This document shows positions 34,564 to 44,823 of a DNA stretch of 64,000 bases, in pieces. The notes below the pieces were generated by a model, which was not told where the DNA came from, did not search any database, and was given only the letters and a program-made list of their open reading frames with translations. Source of the DNA: Chlorella sorokiniana (taxonomy: Eukaryota; Chlorophyta; Trebouxiophyceae; Chlorellales; Chlorellaceae); contig CP084614.1 of NCBI GenBank assembly GCA_025917655.1, forward strand, positions 806,001 to 870,000. The letters are read 5' to 3'. Each line of letters begins with the position of its first letter. Position 1 is the first letter of the stretch. A program made the position numbers and the translations under genes.

Positions 34564-37500
34564 ATGCTAGAAAAGGCAGCAGCGCAGGGCGGCCGCCCTG
34601 TGCGGCTGCCGCAACCCTGTTCTCTCGCAGTGTCGCAGCACAGCCACCCAAGACCCTTCCAGCAGGCATGGGCACGGTCACAACGCTGTCCACTGGTCGC
34701 GGGCCTGCCGCAGCGCCAAGCCGCCCCAGCCGCTGCCGCTGCCGCGAGAGCGGCGGCAGGCGCCGCGGCGGCTGAAGGGCCCAGCGCCTCAGAGCTTGCT
34801 GTGGTGAAGGCGCGTCGGGCTGCCCTGCGGGAGGCCGTGCTGCTGGAGATGGAGGCGCAGGAGCAGCAGCAGCGGGCGGCATACCGGCGGTCGTCGCTGC
34901 GGCGGCTGCAGGCGGATGGGCTTGTGCTGCTGGGGCTGGTGGCGCGGCCGGAAGACAGGTGGGGGGTGGCCAAGGAGGGGCTGGGGTTGCTTGAATAATA
35001 AAGCGTTCGACAGGAGGAAGCTTGCAGTCACGGGCTTCCCGCGCCAAGCCAGCGGACAAAGCGATGCTGCCCCTGGCCGCCGCTGCCGCCGCAGGCTCTA
35101 CTCCGACTTTGTGTGGCGCCTCAGCCTGCCCGACGGCGCCCGCCTGCCCTACCACCGCTTCCGCCAGGGAGACTCCGTGGTGCTGGCAGGCGGGGGGGGC
35201 AGCGCGCCGGCCGCGGCCGCAGCACCGGCGGCAGCAGCGACAGCGAGGGCGAGGGCGGCGGGCCGGGCGGGGACGGCGGCGGCGACAGCGGGGGCGGAGG
35301 GGCGGCGCGCGGGGGCAGCGGCTCCGGGCTGGAGGGCACTGTGCTGGGTGTGGAGCGGGAGGGCCTGCTGGTGGCGGTGTCCAAGGAGGCCTCGGAGGAG
35401 CTGGGGCGCTGCCGCCAGGTGGGCACAGCTGGAGGGGGAGCAGGGGAGGGGGGGTCGGCATGGGGGGACAGCCCATGCTGACCATGGGTGCCTCGAGCTG
35501 CCGCTGAATGCTTGGTTGGCCGCGCCCCGCTCACCCCGCCTTTCCCATACCAGTATCGTGCACCTGCTTGCTGCACAGGAACCCAGAACCTGCTCGGGGT
35601 GCCACGTTTGTTGCTGAAGCCTGCCTGCTCCCCGCGCCCGCAGGCACCCGCTGGCGCCTGGACCAGGGCTTCAGCTCGGCGACGGCGGAGCGCCAGCTGG
35701 CGGCCATCGCCCGGCTGGGCCGCCGCCACGACCCCGCCTGCCGCGGCGAGGCCGCCGTGCAGGCGGTGCTGCTGGGGGCTCCCAGGCGCGGCTGGAGCGC
35801 ATCGCGGCGCAGCCCACCGCCTGGGCGCAGGACGCGGGGTGGCGGGCCGACGCGCGGGAGCAGCTGGCGGCGGCCACCTCCCGCCTCAACCCCTCCCAGG
35901 CCGCCGCCGTCACCAAGGCCATGACCCGCACCTTCACCCTGTGGCAGGGACCCCCGGCACCGGCAAGACCCGCACCCTGCTGGCCTACGTGGAGGCCATG
36001 GTGCGCACGGCGGCGGCCTGCCCGCTGCGGCGGCGCGCCCAGGGGCCGCTGCTGGCGGCCGCCGACACCAACGCTGCGGCCGACAACCTGCTGGAGGGGC
36101 TGCTGGCGCGGGGCATTGCCGCGGTGGGTGCAGGGGAGCGGTGTGTGTGTGTGGGGGGTGGGCCAGGGCTGTCGAGGCGGGGCCAGCAGCTGCCCTGCCC
36201 GCCCGCCTTCCTGGTGCCTCCTGGCATCCCGGGGCCTCGGGCAGCCGCCGCGTGCATGCCTGGCACAGAGGGAGCCCAGCACCTCGCAGCCGACCTGGTA
36301 ACTGTTTCGAGCCTCCCAAAACAAGGACCTTAGTGGTGCTGTTTGCCTTTCAACCCCCCCCACCCCACCCCACACACACATACAGGTGCGGGTGGGCCAG
36401 CCGGCCAAGGTGCGGGGGAGCTGCGCCACGCGTGCCTGGAGGCCCTGGTGGAGGCCACCCCCGCGGGCCAGCGCGCCGCCCGCCTGCGCGACAACGCCGC
36501 CGCGCTGCTGCAGCAGGCGCGGGAGGCGCGGCAGCGGCAGCAGGCGCTGGTCGCGCGGCACCAGGCGGCGACGGGGGGGGCCGGCGGGGGGCGGACGCGC
36601 GGGCCGAGGCCGTGTTTGGGGCGGCGGTGGAGCTGGAAAGCACGGCCCGCGACCTGCAGCGCCCCGCGCCGACGACGCGTGGCGGCGGGCAGAGGCGCTG
36701 GTGGCGGACGAGGCGGGCAGCCTGCTGCGGAACGCGCAGGTGGGGCGGCCCGAACGGTCCTGCACTGCACTGCTGCGCTGCGCTGCACGCGTGCCGCACC
36801 ACGCGGACGTGTCACACCCACCGCCCGCTTGCACCCTGCCTGCGCTGCCCCATGCCCCCACCCCCACCCCCGCCTGCATGCCCTCACCTGAGCAGGTGGT
36901 GGTGAGCACGTGCGCGGGTGCGGGCGAGGCGCGGCTGGACCCTCTGCGCTTCCGGGTGGTGGTGCTGGATGAGGCCAGCCAGGCCACAGAGCCCTCCAGC
37001 CTGGTGCCGCTGGTACGCGGCGCGCAGAGCGTGGTCATGGCGGGAGACCAGCGCCAGCTGCCGCCCACGGTGCTGTCGCAACAAGCGGCGCGGTGAGCGC
37101 GTGGGGCTTGCCGGCCGCTGCCGCTCGCTTCTCCTCTGCGCCGCTGTGCAGGAGGGGGAGAGCAAGGGGGCGGGAACGGGAGGTTGGCCGTCGTGTGTCG
37201 ATCGCATGTTGTGGGCCCAGCCCGACCGTCCCCCTCGCTGCTCTGCCCACCGCTCAGCCCCCAGTGCCCCGACACCGCCTGCCCCCCCGCCCCCTTTGCC
37301 CCGGCCAGGTGCGGTCTGGGTGTGCCGCTGTTCAGCCGGCTGCTGGGCGGCGGGCTGCCCTGCCTGCTGCTGGAGGTGCAGTACCGCATGCACCCCGCCA
37401 TCGCCGCCTTCCCCTCCCGCGCTTCTACGCCGCCCGCCTGCGCTCGGGGTGGGCCCGCGGGAGCGCCCGCTCATACAGGCACGCGCGTTGTGTTGTTGTT

Positions 37501-37840
37501 GGGGGCGGGGGCTACATGGTTGTGTGTTTGTCTGTGTGTGTGTGTGTGTGTGTGGGGGGGGTGAGGCAGCGGTTTCCGATAGCAGGAGGGGGTGGGGATG
37601 GGTGCGGGGTGTTCCCGCGGGCTTGCTGCCGTGAGCAGGCAGCCGTAAGAGGGCTGCCAGCCACGCTGGGCCCGGGCCGAGGGGCAGGCGGCGGAGGAGC
37701 TCCAAGCGCAGTGCCCCCCCCGCCCACCCCCGCTCACACATCTCCTGCTGCCGCCTCCCGCAGGGCGTGCCGTGGCCCAACCCCGCCTGCCCTGTCCTCT
37801 TCTGCAACGTGGAGGGCGGCGAGGAGCGCACCGACGGCGG

Positions 37841-37871
<31 letters not shown>

Positions 37872-38688
37872 GGCGAGGAGGGCGGGGGCCAGTCGCACCG
37901 CAACCCCGCGGAGGCCGAGGCGGCGGTGAAGGCGCTGCGGCGGCTGCTGCAGGACCCCAGCCTGGGCTCGGTGGCCCTGCTGTCGCCCTACAGGTGGCCC
38001 TGTGACGCCCTTGCAGGCTGGCTTGCTGTTCAAGGCAGGCCGCCTGCTGTTGCAGGTTGCCTTTGCAGGCTGCGTGGTGCAGCCCTCCCCCCGCCCCACA
38101 CACACCGGCTGCGCACACCTCCCCACCCACCCCCTGCAGCGGCCAGGTGCGCCTGCTGACCTCGCTGCTGGCGCGGGCGCTGCCCGAGGGCTGCGCGGCG
38201 GCGCGCCGCGTCACTGTCTCCACCGTCGACGGCTACCAGGGGCGGGAGGCGGACGCCGTCATCTTCTCCACAGTGCGATGGTGGGCAGACGCCGCCTTGC
38301 ACCTGCGCCCAAGGGGGCCGCCGCCAGGGTACAGGCGCTTGCGTGGGAGCCACACGTGCGTGTCGCCACGTCTGCTTCTGTCACTGTGAGGACCCCCCTC
38401 CTGCCAGTGTGAGGACCCCTCCCCGCCCCCAGCCCCGCCTGCCTGCCTGCGGCCCCTGGGCCCCCCTTCCCCTTCCCCCTTTCCAGCAACCCCGCGGGCC
38501 GGCTGGGCTTCCTGAAGGATGAGCGGCGGCTGAACGTGGCCATCACGAGGGCGCGGCGCGGCCTGCTGGTGCTGGGCCACCGGGCCACCCTGCGCAACGA
38601 TCACAACTGGGCCGCCTGGCTGGACTGGGTGGCGGCGCAGCGGCAGACCGGACGCGAAGCGGAGGCGGCGGCGGCGGCGGAGCGGTGA
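34564..38688 (+). CDS. UPF1-like SF1B helicase (IGHMBP2/SMUBP2 type)
   Basis: An RNA/DNA helicase of the UPF1-like group. Motifs: Walker A GPPGTGKT (35948-35972, with a one-base slip at C5 35951-35955), Walker B VVVLDEASQATEP (36958-36995), motif III GDQRQLPPTV (37043-37072), QYRMHP (about 37378-37397), DGYQGREADAVIFSTVR (about 38227-38278) and VAITRARRGLLVLG (about 38538-38578). Before the helicase core lies a beta-barrel-like insert (RLPYHRFRQGDSVVL, GLEGTVLGVEREGLLVAV), as in IGHMBP2 and its plant plastid relatives. The ATG at 34564 gives an Arg/Ala/Gln-rich leader that could be a transit peptide. The stop is the TGA at 38686-38688. A Gly tract (about 37835-37880) interrupts the second RecA domain. 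Further slips occur at 37416-37418 and 37446-37449. Orthology to IGHMBP2 rather than another UPF1-like member is moderate. Confidence 0.85.
37530..37553. repeat. (TG)n microsatellite in a helicase intron
   Basis: A pure TG tract of about 24 bases followed by G8 inside the intron before the GVPWPNPACPVLF exon. Confidence 0.85.
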
Positions 38689-38856
38689 GCGGTGCTCCAG
38701 CCCTTGGCGCGACAGCTGGCAGCTGGTCCGTGCAGTTTTGGACAGCACTTGGTGCTCTCATACTTCGTTTTTCAGGATTGAATGAGTCACCGAATCCAAC
38801 ACTGCAATTATGCAAGTACCATTTGTTTCGCTCAACAGCATACCCACAGCTGCTGG

Positions 38857-41800
38857 CTACCGGTCGGCCAGGAAGCGCAGCAGCTGCGCCACGTCGCCAG
38901 ACAGGATGGAGGGCCGCGCCTCTGCCTGCTCAAGGGTGCCTGCAGCAGCAGCAGCAGCGGCAGCAGTGGAGCAGCTGAGCGGTGGGGCAGCTGCGTCAGC
39001 GAGGGGGACGCTGTGCTGCAGGCGCCGCCATCGAGCAGGCGACCAGCAGCGCAGAGGGAGGCTGCGCGCCGCCGCGCGGGCCCTTGCCTGCATCCTGGCT
39101 GCACAGGAAGACGAGGCGGCACTGCGCCCGCAGCGCCTGCACGCAGTGCAGCGCGTGCGCCACGGCCGGCGCCACTTCTGCGCCTGCACCACATCGCGCG
39201 CTCGAGGGCGGTTGGAGGGGCCACATGCCATGGCAGCATGCCCCCTTCCCGCGCCCCCTGGCCCCAGGGCGGGCAACCTCTTGGTTGCTGCTCAAGCAAT
39301 GATGCCTGCAGCCCCGCACTCACCTGCGCTGCCGGCAGCCGGGCTGAGCTCCTCGGGCGCAGCCGCCGAGCGACGCCGTCTGGGTCGCCCTCCCATGCCG
39401 CCAAGCTCTCCGCCGCAGGCTGCTGCCCCGCGTCGGCCGCCCGGCGCAGCGCTTCCACGCCGTCCGCCGCCGCCGCCACGCCCCACACGCAGTTGGGCAC
39501 CGGCTCCTGCTGCCGCAGCCGCGCCACCTCGCGCAGCACGCCCCGCAGCTGGTCGGCCTCGGCGCCGCACAGCGCAGAGGCGTCCAGGACCACCAGCAGG
39601 CCGGCAGGCCAGATGACGCCCAGCCGCTGCGGCATGCCGATGCCCACCCACTCGAGGCCGCGCAGCGGGCGGCGCAGGCTGCAGGGGGCCGTGGCGCTGC
39701 AGCTGCGTGCGTGCGGGGGCTGGCTGCCAGGGCGGCCCGCTGCACGCCTGGCTGCCATTCCAGGTGGCACACAGCTCTCCTGTCCCGTCCCTTCAGACAC
39801 AGCCATGCATCCTGTCCCTCACCCAATATGCAGACATGCCCCCTCCCCCTTCTCCCCCCAGGCCATGCATCGCCCGGGCCCCTCAACACACGCGCACCAA
39901 GAAAACCCACCATGGCCCCGCGTCCCCCCTCACCGCAGCATTTCGTGCAGCACGCGCAGGTGAGGGTCGTCGTACACGCGCACCCGCGACTGCGCCAGCA
40001 GCGCGGCCAGCCCCAGGGGCAGCAGCGGCACCAGCTGGTCGCGGCCCAGCGCGTGGGGGTGTGCAGGCGGGCGTCCAGGCCCTCCGCCGCCACCAGGCGC
40101 GGGTCCATCACCAGAACGTCGGCAACCACAACAACCTGTGAGTTGGGTTGGGGTGGGTGGGGGTGGGGAGTGGGGGCAAGAAGGATGTGTGTGTGCGAGA
40201 GCATGTGTGTGGAACTGGTAAGAGTATGCACAACTGATCAGCAAGCAAGAGTGGCGGCCCACTCCCGGTGTGCGCCGGCCAGGCAGCGGGCGGGCTGTGC
40301 GGGTGGGTACAGCCCTGACAAGGGGCCGCACCCCCAACAGCAGGCGGCTGCAGCAGCAGCGCAGCGCCGGGCGGCACGATGTGGGCAAGCCTGCAGCCCC
40401 CACCCCCACCCCCCACCCTCAATCATCGCACCTCGTTGGTGTAGGTGGCTGCCCCCATGCTCCGCAAGGCATCGAGAAGAGTCGCCACCTCCTGCGGCGG
40501 CAGCGGGGGCGGGAGGGGGGGGGGGGGGGACTCAGGCGGAACAATATGGTCAGCGGTGTCGACAGATTGCAGGGTAGCGCCTGAGGGCACAGCAAAAGTC
40601 GGCACACCGCTTCAGCCTTTTAACTGAACCGCTCTCACGCAGGTGGCAGGCTGGCAGGGCTTGACACGGCGTACTCGCCACCGCGCACTCGCAAACAGCA
40701 CGGCAGCGGCGCCGGCAGGGGGTTGGAGGCCGTGGGCCGGGGTGCGGCGCTGCTGGGAGCCCACCTGGGAGCGCTTGCTGACGCCCAGCAGCGCGACGCG
40801 CAGGTGCAGCAGCGGCCGATCCTCCTCCTCAGCCCCCCGGCGGCAAAGCTGCGGATGCGCGGCGGGGCGGGCGAGCGGCTGGCCAGCAGCGCGCGCGGCC
40901 CCGGCGCCGCGTAGTGCGCCCCAGCAGCCAGCTCCAGCGACGCGGCGCCGGCAGCCACCCCCTCCCCTGCCTCGTCCGCCCACGCCAGCGGCGGCCGCGC
41001 GCGCGCCGCGGCGCCCGCCACCCGCTTCCCCCTCCTCGCCGCTCGCCGCCGCCGCTGGCCTGGCCAGGAGGCTGCTTGCCGGGTGCGCCCCGCTGTGGCG
41101 GGGGCCTGCAGCGCGCGGTACCGCCAGCACGCCGAACAGGGTCCAGCTCTGCGGGTCCATCAGGTTGGGCACCAGGTGCAGCCACACGGGCTCCCCTTCA
41201 GGCGTGCCGCCCACCAGCACCTTGAGCATGTTGTGGTGCACGGACGCCGCCAGCGCCTCCCACAGGCGCCGCCACTGCTCCCAGGCATGCTGCGGCAGCT
41301 GCGCCGGCGCCAGCAGCAGGCTGGCTTTCTGTGAGCATGGTGTGGGGATGAGGGTGTGTGTGTGTGTGGGGGGGGGGGGGCAGCTGACTGTCAGTCTGGG
41401 TGAGCAACGCTTGGCTCCAAAAGGGCAGCACTTTCGTAAAGAGGGGAGGCCACAGAAGGAAAGCAGGCACTGCCCTGCTAGCCAGCCCACATCACGCCCG
41501 ACCGCTCCCCCGCCCGCCCCACCCACCGCATAAGCCCCGCGCTGCAGCAGCCCCAGCTCGTCGGCGCAGGAACCGCGCTCCACGGGCGGCTGCCGCCCCC
41601 GCCGCCGCCGCCTCCAGCAGCGGCCGCAGGGCGGCGGCAGCGGCGGCGCTGCCCGGGTTGCCGGGGATGCCGTAGCAGTCCAGCGAGGCCTCAAAGGCGG
41701 CGGCGCCCTGCGTGGGGGAGACGAGGGGGCACAGCCAGCGCGGCGGCGGTCGCTGCAAACGCGGCCCAAGGGCTGTACCCTGCCTTGCGTTGGGCGGCAG

Positions 41801-42844
41801 CCGGCAGTCTGCACACAAGAAAAGCGAGTTTCAGCGAGGGCCAATGCCAGCCAGCAGGCACCTGCGCCGCCGCGGGCAGCCTGAGCGTGAGGGCGGCGAG
41901 CGCGCCAGCCTGGCGGCAGCGGGCCAGGCTGTAGGTGGCTGCCAGCGCCCCCGCTCCGCCTCCTGCCGGCTCAGCACGCGCTGCCAGCTGCGGCTGGCGC
42001 CGTCCACGCGGCTGGCCTCGCGCTGCCGCCCCCGCGCGCCCTCCTCGCCGGCCTTGCCGCCGCCGCCGCCGCCGCCGCCGCTGCTGCCGCCGCCGCCGCC
42101 GCTGAGCGCCTGGAACACGAGGGCCAGGGTGTCCTTGCTGGCCACCCCCGGCCCTGGACCGGCAGGCTTTGCGGGCTGCTGCTGCCCAAGGCCCTGCAAC
42201 TGAGGGGTGCGGGGCTGGGAGGGCGGGGTGGAGCCGTTGGCGGCTGCTGCTGCCGGATCCGGCAGCGCCTGCCGCCGCGCCGCCGCCAGCTCCTCCCGCG
42301 CCTGCCGCCGCCGCTGCTCGGCCGCCTGCCGCCGCAGCCGGCGCCGCGCCTCGCGCTCCTGGCGGCGGGCTGCCGTTGCGGCGCGGCGAGCAGCAGCGCG
42401 CTCGGCTGCCGCCTCCTTCAACCGAGCTGCCACTGCTGCCCGCGCGCGGTCGCACTCTGCGCAGTACCAGGCATCCGTGGGGGCTCGGTTCGCAGCGGCG
42501 TGCAGCAGTACTGCAGCAGGGAGGAGGGTGCACGAGCACGGAGCTTGTGGGAATTTGTAAGGGCAGCACGCAACGGCGCTGGTCCCGTATGCGCAAAGGA
42601 CTGCCCCAATCGGCAGGGCGTGTGCGGAGTGCCCTGCCCCACACACCATGTGGATGCCGCCCAGGCAGCCGCGGTCCACATTTTCACACAAGATCAGCCG
42701 CGTGGCGCCTCCCGTGTCCCCGCATATCTGCAGGAGAGGCAAGAGTTGGGGAGGGGGAGAGGTGAGGGTGGCCACTGGCAGCGACTCCTGGCGGCGGCGG
42801 CAGGGGTTCGACACCTCGCAGAAAGATCCCTCTTGATCATCCAT
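38857..42844 (-). CDS. Protein with an N-terminal PHD finger; remainder unrecognised
   Basis: The ATG at 42844 begins MDDQEGSFCE; after an intron the next exon continues ICGDTGGATRLILCENVDRG, then IHMVC, then after another intron DAWYCAECDRA. This gives a Cys4-His-Cys3 PHD finger at residues of about 9-60. Such fingers read histone H3 tails. It is followed by a long Arg/Ala/Glu/Gln coiled-coil stretch (about 42270-42450), a Gly-rich tract (42050-42110), and segments such as CYGIPGNPGSAAAAAALRPL, MLKVLVGGTPEGEPVWLHLV and MDPQSWTLFGVLAVP. The 3' part holds VVVVADVLVMDPRLVAAEGL, GLEWVGIGMPQRLGVIWPAG and SGDVAQLLRFLADR, ending at the TAG at 38857. I do not recognise the part after the PHD. It might be two genes, with a break near 40600, since the frame is discontinuous there. 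Confidence 0.6.
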
Positions 42845-43274
42845 GTGTGCCGTCCAAGCCGTCAAGGCTCATGCATGGCGGCATCAGCAAATATAGACAC
42901 CATGGAAGCGAGGCTGCGAAACATGATCTCTTGGGAACTTTGCCCTGCACCCGGAAATCCACTGGGTATCATGCATCGCAAAGGGAAGCCACAGAGTGCC
43001 AAAGTGACACTCCGGGAGGAACACTGGATCCCTGCCAATGCGGCGACAGTACAAAACTCAGCCCGTCGACAAACCTCCGTTTGATATCCCGTTATCATAT
43101 AGTTTCATGCGTTCATTCTGATGACTACCTCCCTAACTGCTGTGCCGGCGGTTTGGGGCCGCTGCCAGTTTTTGCAGTGCCGAAAGCACAAAGTTTGCAG
43201 CCCCACCCAGCTACAAACGAATAGGAACTGCCTTCAGAAAGGTTTAGTTGCAGTAGCAGCAGGCCAGGGCGCGC
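42845..43274. promoter_or_regulatory. Bidirectional promoter region, PHD-finger and mTERF-like genes
   Basis: A 430-base, lower-GC gap between divergent starts. It is expected to hold both core promoters. No named element is seen. Confidence 0.45.
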
Positions 43275-44338
43275 ATGGCGACGGTGGCGCCAACTGCAAC
43301 GGCAGCAGCGGCGGCGACACCACCGGCAGCGTCACGCCCAGCGGCCGCCCGCTGGCCCCCTGGACACTCACGTTCGACCTGTGAGTTGAGGACAGTGCTT
43401 TTTATGTTGAATGTTGGAATACTTGCTGGGCGGTGCGCTAAAGCCAGTTTCTATTCTGCAGGAGGGAGCGGGAAACGCTGTGGACCGCAGAGAACCAGGT
43501 GCGGAACGGCGGCCGGCATGCGCTGCGTCACGCCGCGCCCATCACCGCCCTCGCATGGCTGCCGAGCGGGCCGCCGCGTGCTTGCAGGCCCGCCTGGTGC
43601 GCATCGTGGCTGGCTACCAGCTGGGCCTGGCTGTGGAGGAGGTGGAGGCGCGGCTGGCGGAGCTGGAGGTGGTGCTGCCGCAGCTGGCGGCGCGCTGCGC
43701 GGCCATCAAGCCCTCCACGCTGGCCGCGCTGCTGCGCGAGCCGGGCGCCCTCGTCGCCCGCCTGCTCTCCCTGCGGCAGCTGCTGCCGGGGGCGGACATA
43801 GGAGCGCTGGCGGCGGACCAGCCGGAGCTGCTGCTGCTGCGCCCGCTGGGCGACATCGACGCAGACCTGCAGCGGCTGCGGGGCCTGCTGGGCCCGCACG
43901 CCGACGTGCAGGCGGCGGTGCAGCGGCAGCCGCGCTTGCTGGATGCGGAGCTCGTGAGGTGCGGTTGTTTGGGGGGGAGGGGGTTGCGGGTCGCGCTGCT
44001 GCCCCGTGTGCATGCGCCCAGATGCCACCACTGGGCTGCTTGAACCGCGCTGTGTTTGTGGTGCGCCTGCCACCCCGCTGGCTGGTTGCGCTGCAAACCA
44101 TCCCTTTGAAATGCAACACTGGCAAAAACAGCTCCCAACCCGTTCACGTCGACGGCTCCACACACGTAAGCTGCACGGTGTCCCCCCCCCGCCCCCTCCA
44201 CACACACAGCGAGGTCCTGGCTGAGCTGTCCCGCCTGATGCCCGGCCAGGACCCGGTGGCCACGCTGCTGGCAGACCCGCTGTGGCTGCTGAGGGTGGAG
44301 CGGGGGGGCGCGGCCGCCTGGGCGACGACCCAGACTGA
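43275..44338 (+). CDS. mTERF-like helical-repeat protein, possibly plastid-targeted
   Basis: The ATG at 43275 opens an Ala/Thr/Pro-rich, acid-poor leader (MATVAPTATAAAAATPPAAS) like an algal transit peptide. After introns, helical repeats of the mTERF kind follow: LVRIVAGYQLGLAVEEVEAR, LLPGADIGALAADQPELLLL, DLQRLRGLLGPHADVQAAVQ and LDAELV (43590-43955), then EVLAELSRLMPGQDPVATLL and DPLWLLRVERG (44211-44305). A one-base slip in the G7 run (44302-44308) would end the protein as RLGDDPD at the TGA at 44336-44338; without it the frame stays open much longer into non-coding-looking DNA. mTERF proteins bind organelle DNA or RNA and affect transcription or splicing. The repeat spacing fits, but the family call is moderate. 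Confidence 0.5.
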
Positions 44339-44823
44339 CTCGATGGAGGGGGAAAGCGGGCTGGCTGGGCAACCTATACAGCTGGGCCCCCATTCAGCAG
44401 TCCCCCGCTCCTTCCCTCTTGCTTGCTGCCCGCCCCCTGGCCTGCTACCTCCTTCCCTGCTTCCGGCTGGCGCTGCATTGCCTGCCCCCCCACTGTCACG
44501 GATGCATGTGCCCACCTGGTGTAAGGGCCGCACTTGCCGAGCGTCAGGAATGGGGTGGCTTGCAGACAAGGGGGCCAGTGTCAACAGAAACGAGTAAAGC
44601 ACAGGCTGTGCGTAGAAATCAAGGCGGAGGGGCAGGAAGAGAAGGGAGCTTGAGATGGGAACTGGAGAGGCTGCTGCTGCTGCAAGATTCACAACCTCCT
44701 GGCCTGGCCAGACAGGCACGCGGTGCCTGCTTGAAAGCCGCTCCGGCTGATGATTGCGCTGCTGCTGACTGCCCCCAGAGGCATGAGTGCACCCTGGGGG
44801 CTAGCTGCACGCCGTCACGCGGC
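44339..44823. other. Intergenic region between convergent mTERF-like and USP genes
   Basis: About 485 bases expected to contain both 3' untranslated regions. No coding or repeat signal noted. Confidence 0.45.

Noticed and set aside
35951-35955. Possible programmed frameshift at the helicase Walker A
   Set aside because: The same one-base deficit occurs at C/G runs in many unrelated genes, so sequencing or assembly error is the simpler explanation.
35671-37401. Long minus-strand open frame over the helicase
   Set aside because: The plus strand carries ordered SF1 helicase motifs; the antisense frame is compositional.
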